A stretch of 64,000 bases of DNA. Source: Umezawaea endophytica. GTDB lineage: Bacteria; Actinomycetota; Actinomycetes; Mycobacteriales; Pseudonocardiaceae. Every line of letters begins with the position of its first letter. Positions within the stretch are counted from its first letter, which is position 1. Below, piece after piece: positions 17,587 through 25,340 of this stretch. Made by a program: the position numbers and the translations under genes. The notes beneath the pieces are model-generated. The model had not been told where the DNA came from, ran no database searches, and worked only from the letters and a program-made list of their open reading frames with translations. Location of the stretch: positions 1 to 64,000 of the forward strand of contig NZ_JANYMP010000010.1 of assembly GCF_025061645.1 (NCBI RefSeq), in the 5' to 3' direction.

Positions 17587-18498
17587 ATGATCGTCAATCC
17601 GGTCGGCGCGCTGCCGTTGAGCGCCTACCGCGACGCGGTCCACCTGGACCAGCCGTTTCGCCTGCCGGGTGCGCCCGTGCCAACCGACGGGCTGGAACCG
17701 CAGGCCCGCACCGCGCTGCGGCTGCTCAGCGGCGACCCGGCGGCGGTTCGGCTCGGTGTGCGCCCGGAGCACGCCGAGCGGCTGGACGCCCACCGCGTCC
17801 GCTGGCTGCTGCGCGCGGTGCTGACCGTGCGGGACCCCGGAGCCCTGCCCGAGGAGACGGCGGCGGCCGTGGACGCGCTGCTGGACGGCGAGCGCCGGGC
17901 CCGGCCCTCCGTCGACCCGCACGGGCTGCCCGAAGCCGCTCCGCGGCTGTCGTCGTGGCGCGGCGACATCACCGAACTGGCCGCCGACGCGATCGTCAAC
18001 GCCGCCAACAGCGCGCTGCTCGGCTGCTTCCGCCCGGACCACCCGTGCGTCGACAACGCCATCCACAGCGCGGCGGGTCCTCGCTTGCGCGACGACTGCC
18101 ACACCATCGCCGTCGCACAGGGAACGCCGGAGCCGACCGGGACCGCCAAGATCACCCGTGGCTACCACCTGCCCGCTCGTCACGTCGTGCACACGGTCGG
18201 CCCGGTGGTCGACGGCCCCGTCCGCCCGGACCACGAGCGGGCGCTCGCCGCCGCCTACCGCTCGTGCCTCGACCTGGCCGCCGAGGTCGAGTCGATCCGC
18301 ACGATCGCGTTCTGCGGCGTCAGCACCGGCGTGTTCGGCTACCCGAAGGCCCCGGCCGCCCGCGTCGCGCTCACCACGACCACCCGCTGGCTCCACGAGC
18401 ACCCCGACCGGTTCGACCGGGTCGTGTTCGTCGCGTTCGCGGCCGACGACCACGACGCGTACCGCCACGCCTTCGCCGCCAGGAGCACCACGTCATGA
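17587..18498 (+). CDS. Zinc-dependent macrodomain protein (ADP-ribosyl hydrolase type)
   Basis: A 303-residue protein. Residues ~1-115 are a helical N-terminal extension typical of the zinc macrodomains; ~120-300 are the macrodomain: WRGDITELAADAIVNAANSA, then GCFRPDHPCVDNAIHSAAG carrying the zinc ligands C147, H152 and C154, HVVHTVGPV, and FCGVSTGVFGYPK. In the described SirTM systems this enzyme removes ADP-ribose added by the partner sirtuin. GGGGAG precedes ATG 17587. The stop overlaps the sirtuin ATG (ATGA), so the two are translationally coupled. Confidence 0.93.
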   Translation: MIVNPVGALPLSAYRDAVHLDQPFRLPGAPVPTDGLEPQARTALRLLSGDPAAVRLGVRPEHAERLDAHRVRWLLRAVLTVRDPGALPEETAAAVDALLDGERRARPSVDPHGLPEAAPRLSSWRGDITELAADAIVNAANSALLGCFRPDHPCVDNAIHSAAGPRLRDDCHTIAVAQGTPEPTGTAKITRGYHLPARHVVHTVGPVVDGPVRPDHERALAAAYRSCLDLAAEVESIRTIAFCGVSTGVFGYPKAPAARVALTTTTRWLHEHPDRFDRVVFVAFAADDHDAYRHAFAARSTTS

Positions 18499-19337
18499 GC
18501 CGCCGCACGTTCCACGACTGGCTTGACGAGTCCGACCGGGTGCTCATCGCCGCGGGCGCGGGCCTGTCCGCCGCCGCGGGCTACGACTACACCGACACCC
18601 GGCGGTTCGCCGAACTGTTCCCCGCCCTGCGCGCCCGTGGGCTCCGGGCCCGCTACCAGCTCATCGGCCTGCCCCTGCCGCCCGCGCTGCTGTGGGGCTA
18701 CTGGGCCACCCACGTCGCCGACATCCGGTTCGACCCCCGGCCCAACCCCGTCTACCGGCGGCTGCGCGACCTGGTGGGGGACAGGGACCACTTCGTCATG
18801 ACGTCCAACGTGGACGCCCTGTTCGCCCGCAACGGCTTCGCCGAGGACCGGGTGTTCACCCCGCAGGGTGACTACGGTCGCTACCAGTGCGAGACACCGT
18901 GCACCCTGGACACGTGGCCCAGCGAACCGGTCGTACGGGCCGCGCTCGCCGCGTACGACCCGGTGACCGGCGAGGTGACCGACCCGAGCGCCGTGCCCGC
19001 GTGCCCGAACTGCGGCGGCGAGGTGTTCCTCAACGTCCGCAAGGGGCCCGAGTTCGTCCAGGACCCCCACCTGCCCACCGGTCGGGCGCTGGCGCGCTGG
19101 CTGGAGGCCACCCCCGCCGAGGCGCGGCTGCTCGTCGTCGAGGTGGGCGCGGGCTTCAACACGCCGGGCGTGATCCGCCTGCCCGCCGAACACCTCGTCC
19201 ACCGCCGCCCCGGCGCCCGCCTGGTGCGGATCAACCGCGACCAGTCGGCTGTGCCCGCCGAACTGGCCGGACGGGCGCTGTCGATCGCGGCCGACGCCCG
19301 GCACGTGTTCACCCGAGACCCCAGGAAGGCGCCATGA
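18495..19337 (+). CDS. SirTM-class (class M) sirtuin, probable protein ADP-ribosyltransferase
   Basis: A 280-residue sirtuin. GAGLSAAAGYDYT is the NAD loop; MTSNVD carries N105 and D107; the usual catalytic His-Gly is replaced by Gln (Q124 in FTPQGDYG), the signature of SirTM enzymes, which ADP-ribosylate rather than deacylate. Zinc ligands are C132/C136 (CETPC) and C170/C173 (CPNC). GAGFNTPGVIRLP is the C-terminal NAD-binding block. ATG 18495 overlaps the macrodomain stop. In known systems the target is a lipoylated GcvH-L; no GcvH-L or lipoate ligase gene lies nearby here. Confidence 0.93.
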   Translation: MSRRTFHDWLDESDRVLIAAGAGLSAAAGYDYTDTRRFAELFPALRARGLRARYQLIGLPLPPALLWGYWATHVADIRFDPRPNPVYRRLRDLVGDRDHFVMTSNVDALFARNGFAEDRVFTPQGDYGRYQCETPCTLDTWPSEPVVRAALAAYDPVTGEVTDPSAVPACPNCGGEVFLNVRKGPEFVQDPHLPTGRALARWLEATPAEARLLVVEVGAGFNTPGVIRLPAEHLVHRRPGARLVRINRDQSAVPAELAGRALSIAADARHVFTRDPRKAP

Positions 19338-20176
19338 CGCCCACGATCGCGATCACCGGCTCCACCGGACGGCTCGGCGGGAGGGTCGCCGGACGGCTGG
19401 CCGCCGCGGGCCTCGCGCAGACGCTGCTGGTCCGCGACCCGTCCCGAGCACCGGCTCTGCCCGGCGCCACCGTGGCGACCGGCGGGTTCGGCGACCACGA
19501 CGCCGTCCGCGGCGCGCTGCGCGGGATCGACCGCGTGCTGATGGTGTCGGCGTCCGAGACGCCGGACCGGATCGCGCTGCACAGGTCCTTCGTGGACGCC
19601 GCGGTGGACGCCGGGGTCGAGCACCTGGTGTACATCTCGTTCTTCGGCGCGGCGCCGAACGCGACGTTCACCCTGGCCCGCGACCACTGGGCCACCGAGG
19701 AGCACGTCCGCGCCAGCGGTCTCGCCTTCACGTTCCTGCGCGACAACCTCTACGCCGACTTCACCCCCGGCCTGGTCGGCGCCGACGGCGTCATCCGCGG
19801 ACCGGCGGGCGAGGGCCGCGCGGCCGTCGTGGCGCAGGACGACATCGCCGACGCGGCCACCGCCGTCCTCACCACCGCCCCCGACCACGCGGGCGCCACC
19901 TACGACCTCACCGGCCCCCGGTCGCTGACGCTGGCCGAGATCGCGGCCGTCCTCGCGGAGGCCGAGGGCAGGCCGGTCGCGTACCGACCGGAGACCGTCG
20001 ACGAGGCGTACCGCTCCCGCGCGTCCTACGGCGCGCCCGACTGGCAGGTGGACGCCTGGGTGTCGACCTACACCGCCATCGCGGCGGGCGAACTCGACGG
20101 TGTCGGCGACGCCGTCGAACACCTCACCGGCCACCCCGCGACCCCGTTGGAGGCCGTGGTCGCCCGGACCCGATAG
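19334..20176 (+). CDS. NmrA-like NAD(P)-binding protein / quinone reductase type
   Basis: A 280-residue SDR-like protein: AITGSTGRLGGRVAGRLAA is the GxxGxxG dinucleotide loop, followed by DRVLMVSAS, HLVYISFFGAAPNATFTLAR, FTFLRDNLYADF and YDLTGPRSLTLAEIA. The layout is that of NAD(P)H:quinone oxidoreductase 2 (QOR2) or NmrA redox sensors. ATG 19334 overlaps the sirtuin stop by four bases (ATGA), so it is the third gene of the macro-SirTM operon. A redox-linked role fits the oxidative-stress role proposed for SirTM systems, by inference. Confidence 0.87.
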   Translation: MTPTIAITGSTGRLGGRVAGRLAAAGLAQTLLVRDPSRAPALPGATVATGGFGDHDAVRGALRGIDRVLMVSASETPDRIALHRSFVDAAVDAGVEHLVYISFFGAAPNATFTLARDHWATEEHVRASGLAFTFLRDNLYADFTPGLVGADGVIRGPAGEGRAAVVAQDDIADAATAVLTTAPDHAGATYDLTGPRSLTLAEIAAVLAEAEGRPVAYRPETVDEAYRSRASYGAPDWQVDAWVSTYTAIAAGELDGVGDAVEHLTGHPATPLEAVVARTR

Positions 20177-20181
20177 AGGCC

Positions 20182-20616
20182 TCAGTCGAGGCAGAACTCG
20201 TTGCCCTCGACGTCCTGCATGACGATGCACGACTCGTTGAAGCCGTCGGCGCTCAGCAGTTGTACGCGGACCGCGCCGAGCGCGATCAGCCGTGCGCACT
20301 CGGCCTCCAAGGTGGCGAGGCGCTCCTCGCCCACGAGACCCGTGCCCGCTCGCACGTCGAGGTGCACCCGGTTCTTGACGACCTTGCCCTCGGGGACGCG
20401 TTGGAAGAACAGGCGCGGGCCAACGCCGGACGGGTCGACGCAGGCGAAGGCCGAACCCTGGCGGTCGGGCGGCAGCGCGCGGTCGAAGTCGGTCCAGGAG
20501 TCGAACCCCGGCGGTGGTGGGGGCACGACGTACCCGAGCACCTCGCACCAGAAGCGGGCGACGCGCTCGGGATCCGCGCAGTCGAAGGTGACCTGGAACT
20601 GCTTGACCGACGCCAT
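20182..20616 (-). CDS. VOC-family protein (glyoxalase-like)
   Basis: A 144-residue protein with VQ(V/F)TFDCADPERVARFWCEV, LGYVVPPPPPGF, KNRVHLDVRAGTG and MQDVEGNEFCLD, a common actinobacterial glyoxalase-like VOC form. It probably lacks a full metal site. ATG 20616 is preceded by TATGGT (20623-20628) with six bases between, so the transcript is probably leaderless. Convergent with the NmrA gene (five bases apart) and divergent from the DinB-like gene. Confidence 0.85.
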   Translation of the reverse strand: MASVKQFQVTFDCADPERVARFWCEVLGYVVPPPPPGFDSWTDFDRALPPDRQGSAFACVDPSGVGPRLFFQRVPEGKVVKNRVHLDVRAGTGLVGEERLATLEAECARLIALGAVRVQLLSADGFNESCIVMQDVEGNEFCLD

Positions 20617-20622
20617 CGGCCC

Positions 20623-20628
20623 ACCATA
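20623..20628 (-). promoter_or_regulatory. -10 element of a leaderless VOC transcript
   Basis: TATGGT on the minus strand ends six bases before ATG 20616, placing the transcription start at or next to the start codon. No Shine-Dalgarno is present. The same arrangement recurs in this window at the GntR, carotenoid-operon, 37828 and 54074 genes. Confidence 0.5.
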
Positions 20629-20682
20629 GTCGGCCGGGATAATCGGTACCCGTCGCCGGAACCGGGGTGGTAGACAGCCGCG

Positions 20683-21456
20683 GTGCACAAGACCCCGGAG
20701 TTCTCCGACCTGCTGCGGCTGATCGACGAGCGGTCCACCGCCTTCCGCGCGGCGGTCGCCTCGGCGCCCGATCTCGACGTGCCGGTGCCGACCTGTCCGG
20801 GGTGGACGGTGTTCGACCTGGTGCGGCACCTTGGCGAGGGGCGCCGCAACTGGGCCGCCACCGTCGCGGCGGGACCGGGGGTGGTGAGCAGGACCATGGC
20901 GGTGGACGTCCCGCCCGCGCCTCGGGAGCGTGAAGCGCTACTGGAGTGGATGGCCGCGTCCACGCGGGAACTGCTGGACGCGCTGAGGGAGGCGGGCCCG
21001 GACCGCGGCTGCTGGGTGGGGTGGGGTGACTCGCAGTCGCCCGCGACCTGCGGCGCCGTCGCCCGGCACCAGGTGCAGGAGATCGCCGTGCACACCTACG
21101 ACGCCCAACTCGCCGCGGGAGCGCCGCGGCCGTTGCCGGAGGAGGTGGCGGTCGACGGCGTCGAGGAGTTCCAGTTCACCTGCTGCGCGACGACGAGCGC
21201 CTGGCCGCACGACCCCGCCGTCGTCGACTACCACGTCACCGAGGGCCGCTCCTGGCGGCTGCGGCTGTCCGCCGACGGCGCGCGGGTCGTCCGCCTCCCC
21301 GCCGCGGACGAGGACCCCGGCGCCGTCGACATGTCCGCCCGAGCCTCGGCCAGCGACCTGGTCCTGGCGTTCTACGGGCGTGTGCCTGCGGACCGCCTGG
21401 AGGTCGAGGGCGACGTGCGCGTCCTCGACCAGCTCGTGGCCTGGGAACCGGAGTAG
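20683..21456 (+). CDS. DinB/maleylpyruvate-isomerase-like (MDMPI) protein
   Basis: A 257-residue protein with an MDMPI_N four-helix bundle: VPTCPGWTVFDLVRHLGEGR near the N-terminus and ARHQVQEIAVHTYDAQLA further on, which supply the His/Glu metal ligands, and a C-terminal ~90-residue MDMPI_C part (VDYHVTEGRSWRLRLSADGA). The family includes mycothiol-dependent enzymes; mycothiol use is plausible in an actinobacterium but not shown. GTG 20683 has no clear Shine-Dalgarno. Confidence 0.84.
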   Translation: MHKTPEFSDLLRLIDERSTAFRAAVASAPDLDVPVPTCPGWTVFDLVRHLGEGRRNWAATVAAGPGVVSRTMAVDVPPAPREREALLEWMAASTRELLDALREAGPDRGCWVGWGDSQSPATCGAVARHQVQEIAVHTYDAQLAAGAPRPLPEEVAVDGVEEFQFTCCATTSAWPHDPAVVDYHVTEGRSWRLRLSADGARVVRLPAADEDPGAVDMSARASASDLVLAFYGRVPADRLEVEGDVRVLDQLVAWEPE

Positions 21457-21463
21457 GCGGCCG

Positions 21464-22369
21464 TCAGCCGGGAACGGTGAGCACGACCTTGCCCCGTCGA
21501 GGCCCGTGCTCGACGAGCGCGTGAGCGCGATCCGCTCGGGCGAGCGGGAACACCTCGCGCAGCGGGACGTGGAAGCGGCCCTCCTCGGCGAGGGTGGCCG
21601 CGACCGCGAGGCCGTGGCGTCCGTCCGGCTCGCCGCCGAGCGCGCCGGTCGAGAGCCGGACGCCGGACGTCGGGCCGGTGAAGTCGGAGAGCGTCACGAC
21701 CGACGCCGCCGACCCGGTGAGCGAGACGAGGTCGGGCAGCGAACCCCGGCCCGCGACGTCGAGCACGAGGTCGACTCCCCGGACGTGCTCGCCGTAGGCG
21801 GCCGGGACCGCACCCAGCCCGGCGATGAAGTCGTGGTTCTCCGGGCTGCCCGTCCCGACCACGCGGGCGCCTCGCGCGATGGCCAACGGCACGACGAGGG
21901 AACCGACACCACCCGCGGCGCCGTCGATCAGGAGCGTCGCGCCGTCCCGCACGTCCAGCAGGTCGAGCGCGCGGGTCGCCGTCTCGACGCCGGTCCCGGC
22001 ACCGCCCGCCTCCTCCCACGACAGCGACCCCGGCCTGGCCGCCCAGAACGCGAGGACGGCGAACTCGGCGCTCGCCCCGCCGAGCAGCGCGACGTCGACG
22101 GCGCCGAACACCTCGTCGCCGACCGCGACCCCCGACACGTCGGCGCCGACCTCGTCGACGACCCCGGCGGCGTCGACCCCCGGAACGTGCGGCAGGACGA
22201 TCCGCTCGCCGAACGACGACCGCCCCGAGCGGACCAGGACGTCCACCGGGGACACCCCGGCGGCCCTGACCCGCACGCGCACCTGCCCCGGTCCCGCGTG
22301 CGGCTCGGGCGACGAACCGACGGACAGCACCTCGGGGGGACCGAACCTGGTGAACCGGATCGCGAACAC
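21464..22369 (-). CDS. Medium-chain (zinc-less) NADP-dependent quinone reductase-like oxidoreductase
   Basis: A 301-residue MDR protein: FAIRFTRFGPPEVLSVG, HAGPGQVRVRVRAAGVSPVD, then LPHVPGVDAAGVVDEVGADV, and the Rossmann loop LLIDGAAGGVGSLVVPLAIA. Structural zinc cysteines are absent, as in quinone oxidoreductases. GTG 22369 is chosen because AGGAGG ends five bases upstream; GTG 22375 is in frame but lies inside the ribosome site. It diverges from a TetR gene 85 bases away, its probable repressor; the gap contains CTACCGTAG, a short palindrome. Confidence 0.88.
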   Translation of the reverse strand: MFAIRFTRFGPPEVLSVGSSPEPHAGPGQVRVRVRAAGVSPVDVLVRSGRSSFGERIVLPHVPGVDAAGVVDEVGADVSGVAVGDEVFGAVDVALLGGASAEFAVLAFWAARPGSLSWEEAGGAGTGVETATRALDLLDVRDGATLLIDGAAGGVGSLVVPLAIARGARVVGTGSPENHDFIAGLGAVPAAYGEHVRGVDLVLDVAGRGSLPDLVSLTGSAASVVTLSDFTGPTSGVRLSTGALGGEPDGRHGLAVAATLAEEGRFHVPLREVFPLARADRAHALVEHGPRRGKVVLTVPG

Positions 22370-22454
22370 GACCACCTCCTGGACGACGGGAACGCGGTCT
22401 ACCGTAGGAACGGTCCACACCGGACCCCTCGAAGTGAGAAGCGCGGAGGTCGAG

Positions 22455-22994
22455 TTGACCCGGAAACGCCGGGCTGACGCCGAGAACAACCGGCAGCACG
22501 TCGTGGACGTCGCGCGGGTGGCGTTCGGCGCCGAAGGGCTCGACCTGCCGGTGCGGGAGGTGGCGCGGCGCGCGGGCGTCGCGGTCGCCACGGTGTACCG
22601 GCACTTCCCGTCACGGCAGGACCTCGTGACCGCCGTCCTGGAGGACCAGGTGGCCCGGTGCGCGGCGGACCTCCGGGCCGCCCTCGCCGACCCGGACTCC
22701 CGGCGGGCGCTGAGCACCGCCGTGCGCTTCTTCGGCGAGTCGCAGGTGCGCGACCGCGGCCTCGTCGAGGCGCTGCGCGGGCCGCGCACGGCGTTCGCCG
22801 AGGAGCGCCGGGCGCACGCCGAGGCGTTCGCCCACCTGGTGCGGCGGGCGCACGACGACGGTGTGCTGCGCGGGGACCTGACGGTCGCGGACGCGCGCGT
22901 CGCGTTGGCGGCCATCGCGTCCGCCCGCTCGCTCCCGGCGCCGGCCGTGCGGAAGCTGACCGACCTGCTGCTCGCGGGCGTGTTGCGGGACTGA
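22455..22994 (+). CDS. TetR-family regulator
   Basis: A 179-residue regulator with the HTH segment LDLPVREVARRAGVAVATVY followed by RHFPSRQDLVTAVLEDQVAR, and a C-terminal ligand/dimer domain. TTG 22455 is chosen since GGAGG lies five bases upstream; GTG 22434 would also be in frame. Divergent from the MDR oxidoreductase, which it most likely represses. Confidence 0.86.
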   Translation: MTRKRRADAENNRQHVVDVARVAFGAEGLDLPVREVARRAGVAVATVYRHFPSRQDLVTAVLEDQVARCAADLRAALADPDSRRALSTAVRFFGESQVRDRGLVEALRGPRTAFAEERRAHAEAFAHLVRRAHDDGVLRGDLTVADARVALAAIASARSLPAPAVRKLTDLLLAGVLRD

Positions 22995-23000
22995 CCGGTG

Positions 23001-23726
23001 TCAGGGGCGTCCCGGCGCCTCTCGCTCTCGTTCTCGCCGGTAGCCCGTGAGCATCCGGCCCCCGGCGCGGTCGAGGACCGCGGTGGCGGCTTGGCGCAGC
23101 GGCGTCGCGTCCCCCTCGGTCACCAGTCGCCGGTAGCCGCTGACCAGGTCTTCGCAGGTCTGGGGGTCGGCGTCGCGGAGGTGGCGGGCCAGCCACTTGC
23201 CGTGGCCCTGCCAACGCTGCCTCAGGGCGAGGTCCAGTTCGCCGACCGCCGTCAGCAGGCGGGTGGCGATGAAGAGTGACTCGTCGGGGTCGGACGAGCC
23301 TTCGAGGTCGTCGAGCAGGTCGGTGACGACGTAGCGCCGATCCTCCGACTCGACCGCGGACAACGGCGGCGGCCCGGCCCGGAACCGCGCCAACGACTCC
23401 TCCTGAAGCTTGCGCCCGACACCGTCCCGGTCGACCAGCAGCACGCTCTCGCCGACCATGTGCAGCAGCGGGGAACGACGGGCCGCGGTCTCGCGGTCGA
23501 CGGTCGCCGCGAACGACTCGACGGTGTTGCAGAACAACTCCACGACCCAGCCGTCGTGCTCGGTCGTCTCGCGGAAGGTCGTGGTCGGGCCGTTGAGGAT
23601 GACGACGATGTCGAGGTCCGACAGCGGGGTCCGACGCTCGGTCCACGCACTGCCGCCGAGCACGGCGGCGCGCGCGTCGGGGAACCGGGCGACGACGAGG
23701 TCACGGGCGGCGCGGACGGCGTTCAC
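23001..23726 (-). CDS. Nucleotidyltransferase-domain protein
   Basis: A 241-residue protein with the minimal nucleotidyltransferase motif GGSAWTERRTPLSDLDIVVI (GS...DxD; catalytic D37, D39) at the N-terminus and a helical C-terminal part. The layout resembles aminoglycoside-adenylyltransferase-like or toxin-type nucleotidyltransferases without a HEPN partner; no antitoxin gene is adjacent. GTG 23726 follows AGG closely. Substrate unknown. The stop faces the TetR stop six bases away. Confidence 0.8.
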   Translation of the reverse strand: MNAVRAARDLVVARFPDARAAVLGGSAWTERRTPLSDLDIVVILNGPTTTFRETTEHDGWVVELFCNTVESFAATVDRETAARRSPLLHMVGESVLLVDRDGVGRKLQEESLARFRAGPPPLSAVESEDRRYVVTDLLDDLEGSSDPDESLFIATRLLTAVGELDLALRQRWQGHGKWLARHLRDADPQTCEDLVSGYRRLVTEGDATPLRQAATAVLDRAGGRMLTGYRREREREAPGRP

Positions 23727-23849
23727 CTGATCAGTTTGCTCTGGTGAGGGGGCGGTGGGGTGGGGATTTTGGCTCGCATGGCGATCAGCCGCCGTGGTGC
23801 GGGGGTGAGCGGGGCGGCGGTGGTGGCGCTGAGGTGTTCGGGTGGCGTG

Positions 23850-24539
23850 CTAGGTGGTAGTTGGGTGTGGTGGCGTTGGCCTGCCGGGTGAGGTGAGGGC
23901 GGCGGCTGTGGTGCCCAGGTGTTCGGCTAGCGCGGCGGCGGCAGCGTCGCCTTGGCGGCTCAGTGCCAGTTGTTCGAGCCGCAGGTGTTCGGCGTCGGCG
24001 TCGCGGGTGGGGGTTTTGGCGGCTGACCAGCGGCGGGAGAGTTCGCTGGCGGTCCACATCCGTTCGAAAACGTCCAGCAGGACGTCGTTGCCGCACGCTT
24101 CGAGCAGTGCCCGGTGGAACTCGTGGTGGGCGGCGGCCCACGCGTCCGAGTAGTGGACGTCGTCGTGCTCGTATGGCGGTGTGCCCGCGAGCCGGTGGTG
24201 GGCGGCGCGGACGCGCGTCTCCCACTCCAGGTCGCCGCGGCCGATCGCCATGCGCAGCATGGTCGGCTCGACCGCCGCCCGCGCCTCGGCGATCACCTGC
24301 CACCGCGCGTCGCCCGCGGCGGGGACCACGAAGCCCCGGTTCGGCAACCGCTCGGCCAGCCCCTCGCCGACCAGACGCAGCAGGCACTCCCGGATCACCG
24401 CGAGGCTCACCACCTGCTCGTTGGCGATCTCCTGCGGCTTCAACGCCTGCCCAGGGCGGAACCGGCCCCGGAGAACCTCCGCCCGCAGCGCCTCGTAAGC
24501 CCGCGCCGACGGCCCGGCGTCATCCCCTCGTTCTCGCAT
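23850..24539 (-). CDS. GntR-family (FCD) regulator
   Basis: A 229-residue regulator: winged HTH (YEALRAEVLRGRFRPGQALK, SLAVIRECLLRLVGEGLAER, NRGFVV) plus an all-helical FCD ligand domain (EARAAVEPTMLRMAIGRGDL, AHHEFHRALLEACGN). ATG 24539 has TAGTAT seven bases upstream and no Shine-Dalgarno, so it is probably leaderless. Divergent from the PEBP gene with a shared 16-bp palindrome between them. Confidence 0.86.
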   Translation of the reverse strand: MRERGDDAGPSARAYEALRAEVLRGRFRPGQALKPQEIANEQVVSLAVIRECLLRLVGEGLAERLPNRGFVVPAAGDARWQVIAEARAAVEPTMLRMAIGRGDLEWETRVRAAHHRLAGTPPYEHDDVHYSDAWAAAHHEFHRALLEACGNDVLLDVFERMWTASELSRRWSAAKTPTRDADAEHLRLEQLALSRQGDAAAAALAEHLGTTAAALTSPGRPTPPHPTTT

Positions 24540-24546
24540 AAAGTCG

Positions 24547-24552
24547 ATACTA
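24547..24552 (-). promoter_or_regulatory. -10 element of the leaderless GntR transcript
   Basis: TAGTAT on the minus strand ends seven bases before ATG 24539. The operator 24557-24572 lies directly upstream, between the -10 and the expected -35, so binding there would block RNA polymerase. Confidence 0.45.
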
Positions 24553-24556
24553 GCGC

Positions 24557-24572
24557 CGATAATCGATTATCG
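24557..24572. promoter_or_regulatory. 16-bp operator palindrome between GntR and PEBP genes
   Basis: CGATAATCGATTATCG is a perfect 16-bp palindrome, strikingly AT-rich for this genome. It lies 17 bases from the GntR start and 43 bases from the PEBP start, so one repressor dimer could control both. Additional ATCGAT copies flank it (24543 region GTCGAT; 24580-24586 AATCGAT). Confidence 0.7.
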
Positions 24573-24614
24573 CTACCGTAATCGATGAAACCGCCACCAT
24601 CGAGGAGTCATCAG

Positions 24615-25157
24615 ATGACGATCAACGATCCGTTCGCGCGCCTGCCGGAGGTGCCGAGCTTCACCGTGACCAGCACCAGCGTGGAGGACGGGAAGCCGCT
24701 GCTGCCCGCGCAGCTCTCGGGCTTGTTCGGCGTTCCGGGCGGTCAGGACGCGAGCCCGCAACTGTCCTGGTCCGGCGCCCCGGACGGCACGAAGGGCTAC
24801 GCCGTCACCGTCTACGACCCGGACGCGCCCACCATGTCCGGCTTCTGGCACTGGGCGGTCGCCAACATCCCGGCGACCGCCACGTCCCTGCCGGAAGGAG
24901 CGGGCGACGACACCGGCTCGGGCCTGCCGACCCCGGCGTTCCAACTCCCCAACGACGCCCGCGCCCCCCGCTTCATCGGCGCGGCCCCGCCGGCAGGGCA
25001 CGGCGAGCACCGCTACGTCATCACCGTCCACGCCCTCGACGTCGAGGACATCGGCATCCCGACCGACAGCACGCCCGCACTGCTCGGATTCACCATGACC
25101 ACTCACATCCTGGCCCGAGCCACCCTCACCGCGACCGCCGAAACCCCGGCGGCTTGA
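24615..25157 (+). CDS. YbhB/PEBP-family protein
   Basis: A 180-residue cytoplasmic phosphatidylethanolamine-binding-like protein: DASPQLSWSGAPDGTKGYAV, TVYDPDAPTMSGFWHWAVAN, then AAPPAGHGEHRYVITVHALD, the conserved DPDAP...HW and GxHRY ligand pocket. Bacterial homologues bind small anions or affect secondary metabolism; the ligand is unknown. GAGGAG precedes ATG 24615 by seven bases. Shares a divergent promoter region with the GntR gene. Confidence 0.9.
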   Translation: MTINDPFARLPEVPSFTVTSTSVEDGKPLLPAQLSGLFGVPGGQDASPQLSWSGAPDGTKGYAVTVYDPDAPTMSGFWHWAVANIPATATSLPEGAGDDTGSGLPTPAFQLPNDARAPRFIGAAPPAGHGEHRYVITVHALDVEDIGIPTDSTPALLGFTMTTHILARATLTATAETPAA

Positions 25158-25226
25158 GGACCGGCTTGGTGAACTCGCGAGCCGTGGCGGGGGAAGTGCT
25201 CGCCGTGGCCGCCGAAACTCCGGTGG
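25135..25226 (+). repeat. Imperfect direct repeat at the PEBP 3' end
   Basis: CCGCCGAAACCCCGGCGG (25135-25152, a six-base stem over an AAACCC loop, spanning the last codons) recurs as CCGCCGAAACTCCGGTGG (25209-25226) 74 bases on, with some similarity continuing after each. The first copy could act as a terminator hairpin. The rest of the 25158-25340 gap shows nothing else. Confidence 0.35.
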
Positions 25227-25340
25227 TGTGGGGGCCGGGTGGCGGGCGTTCAGCCGCTTGGCCCGGTGACCGCCGAGCCCCCCAAGCCCAACCGCCGGGG
25301 TGAGCCGGGCGGCGCGTGATCGGTCGCCCGGCTCAGCGGG

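Noticed and set aside
20671-20676. TAGACA as a -10 for the DinB-like gene
   Set aside because: Lacks the final T of the -10 consensus; too weak.
23001-23726. Toxin-antitoxin (MNT-HEPN) system
   Set aside because: No HEPN or antitoxin gene adjacent to the nucleotidyltransferase.
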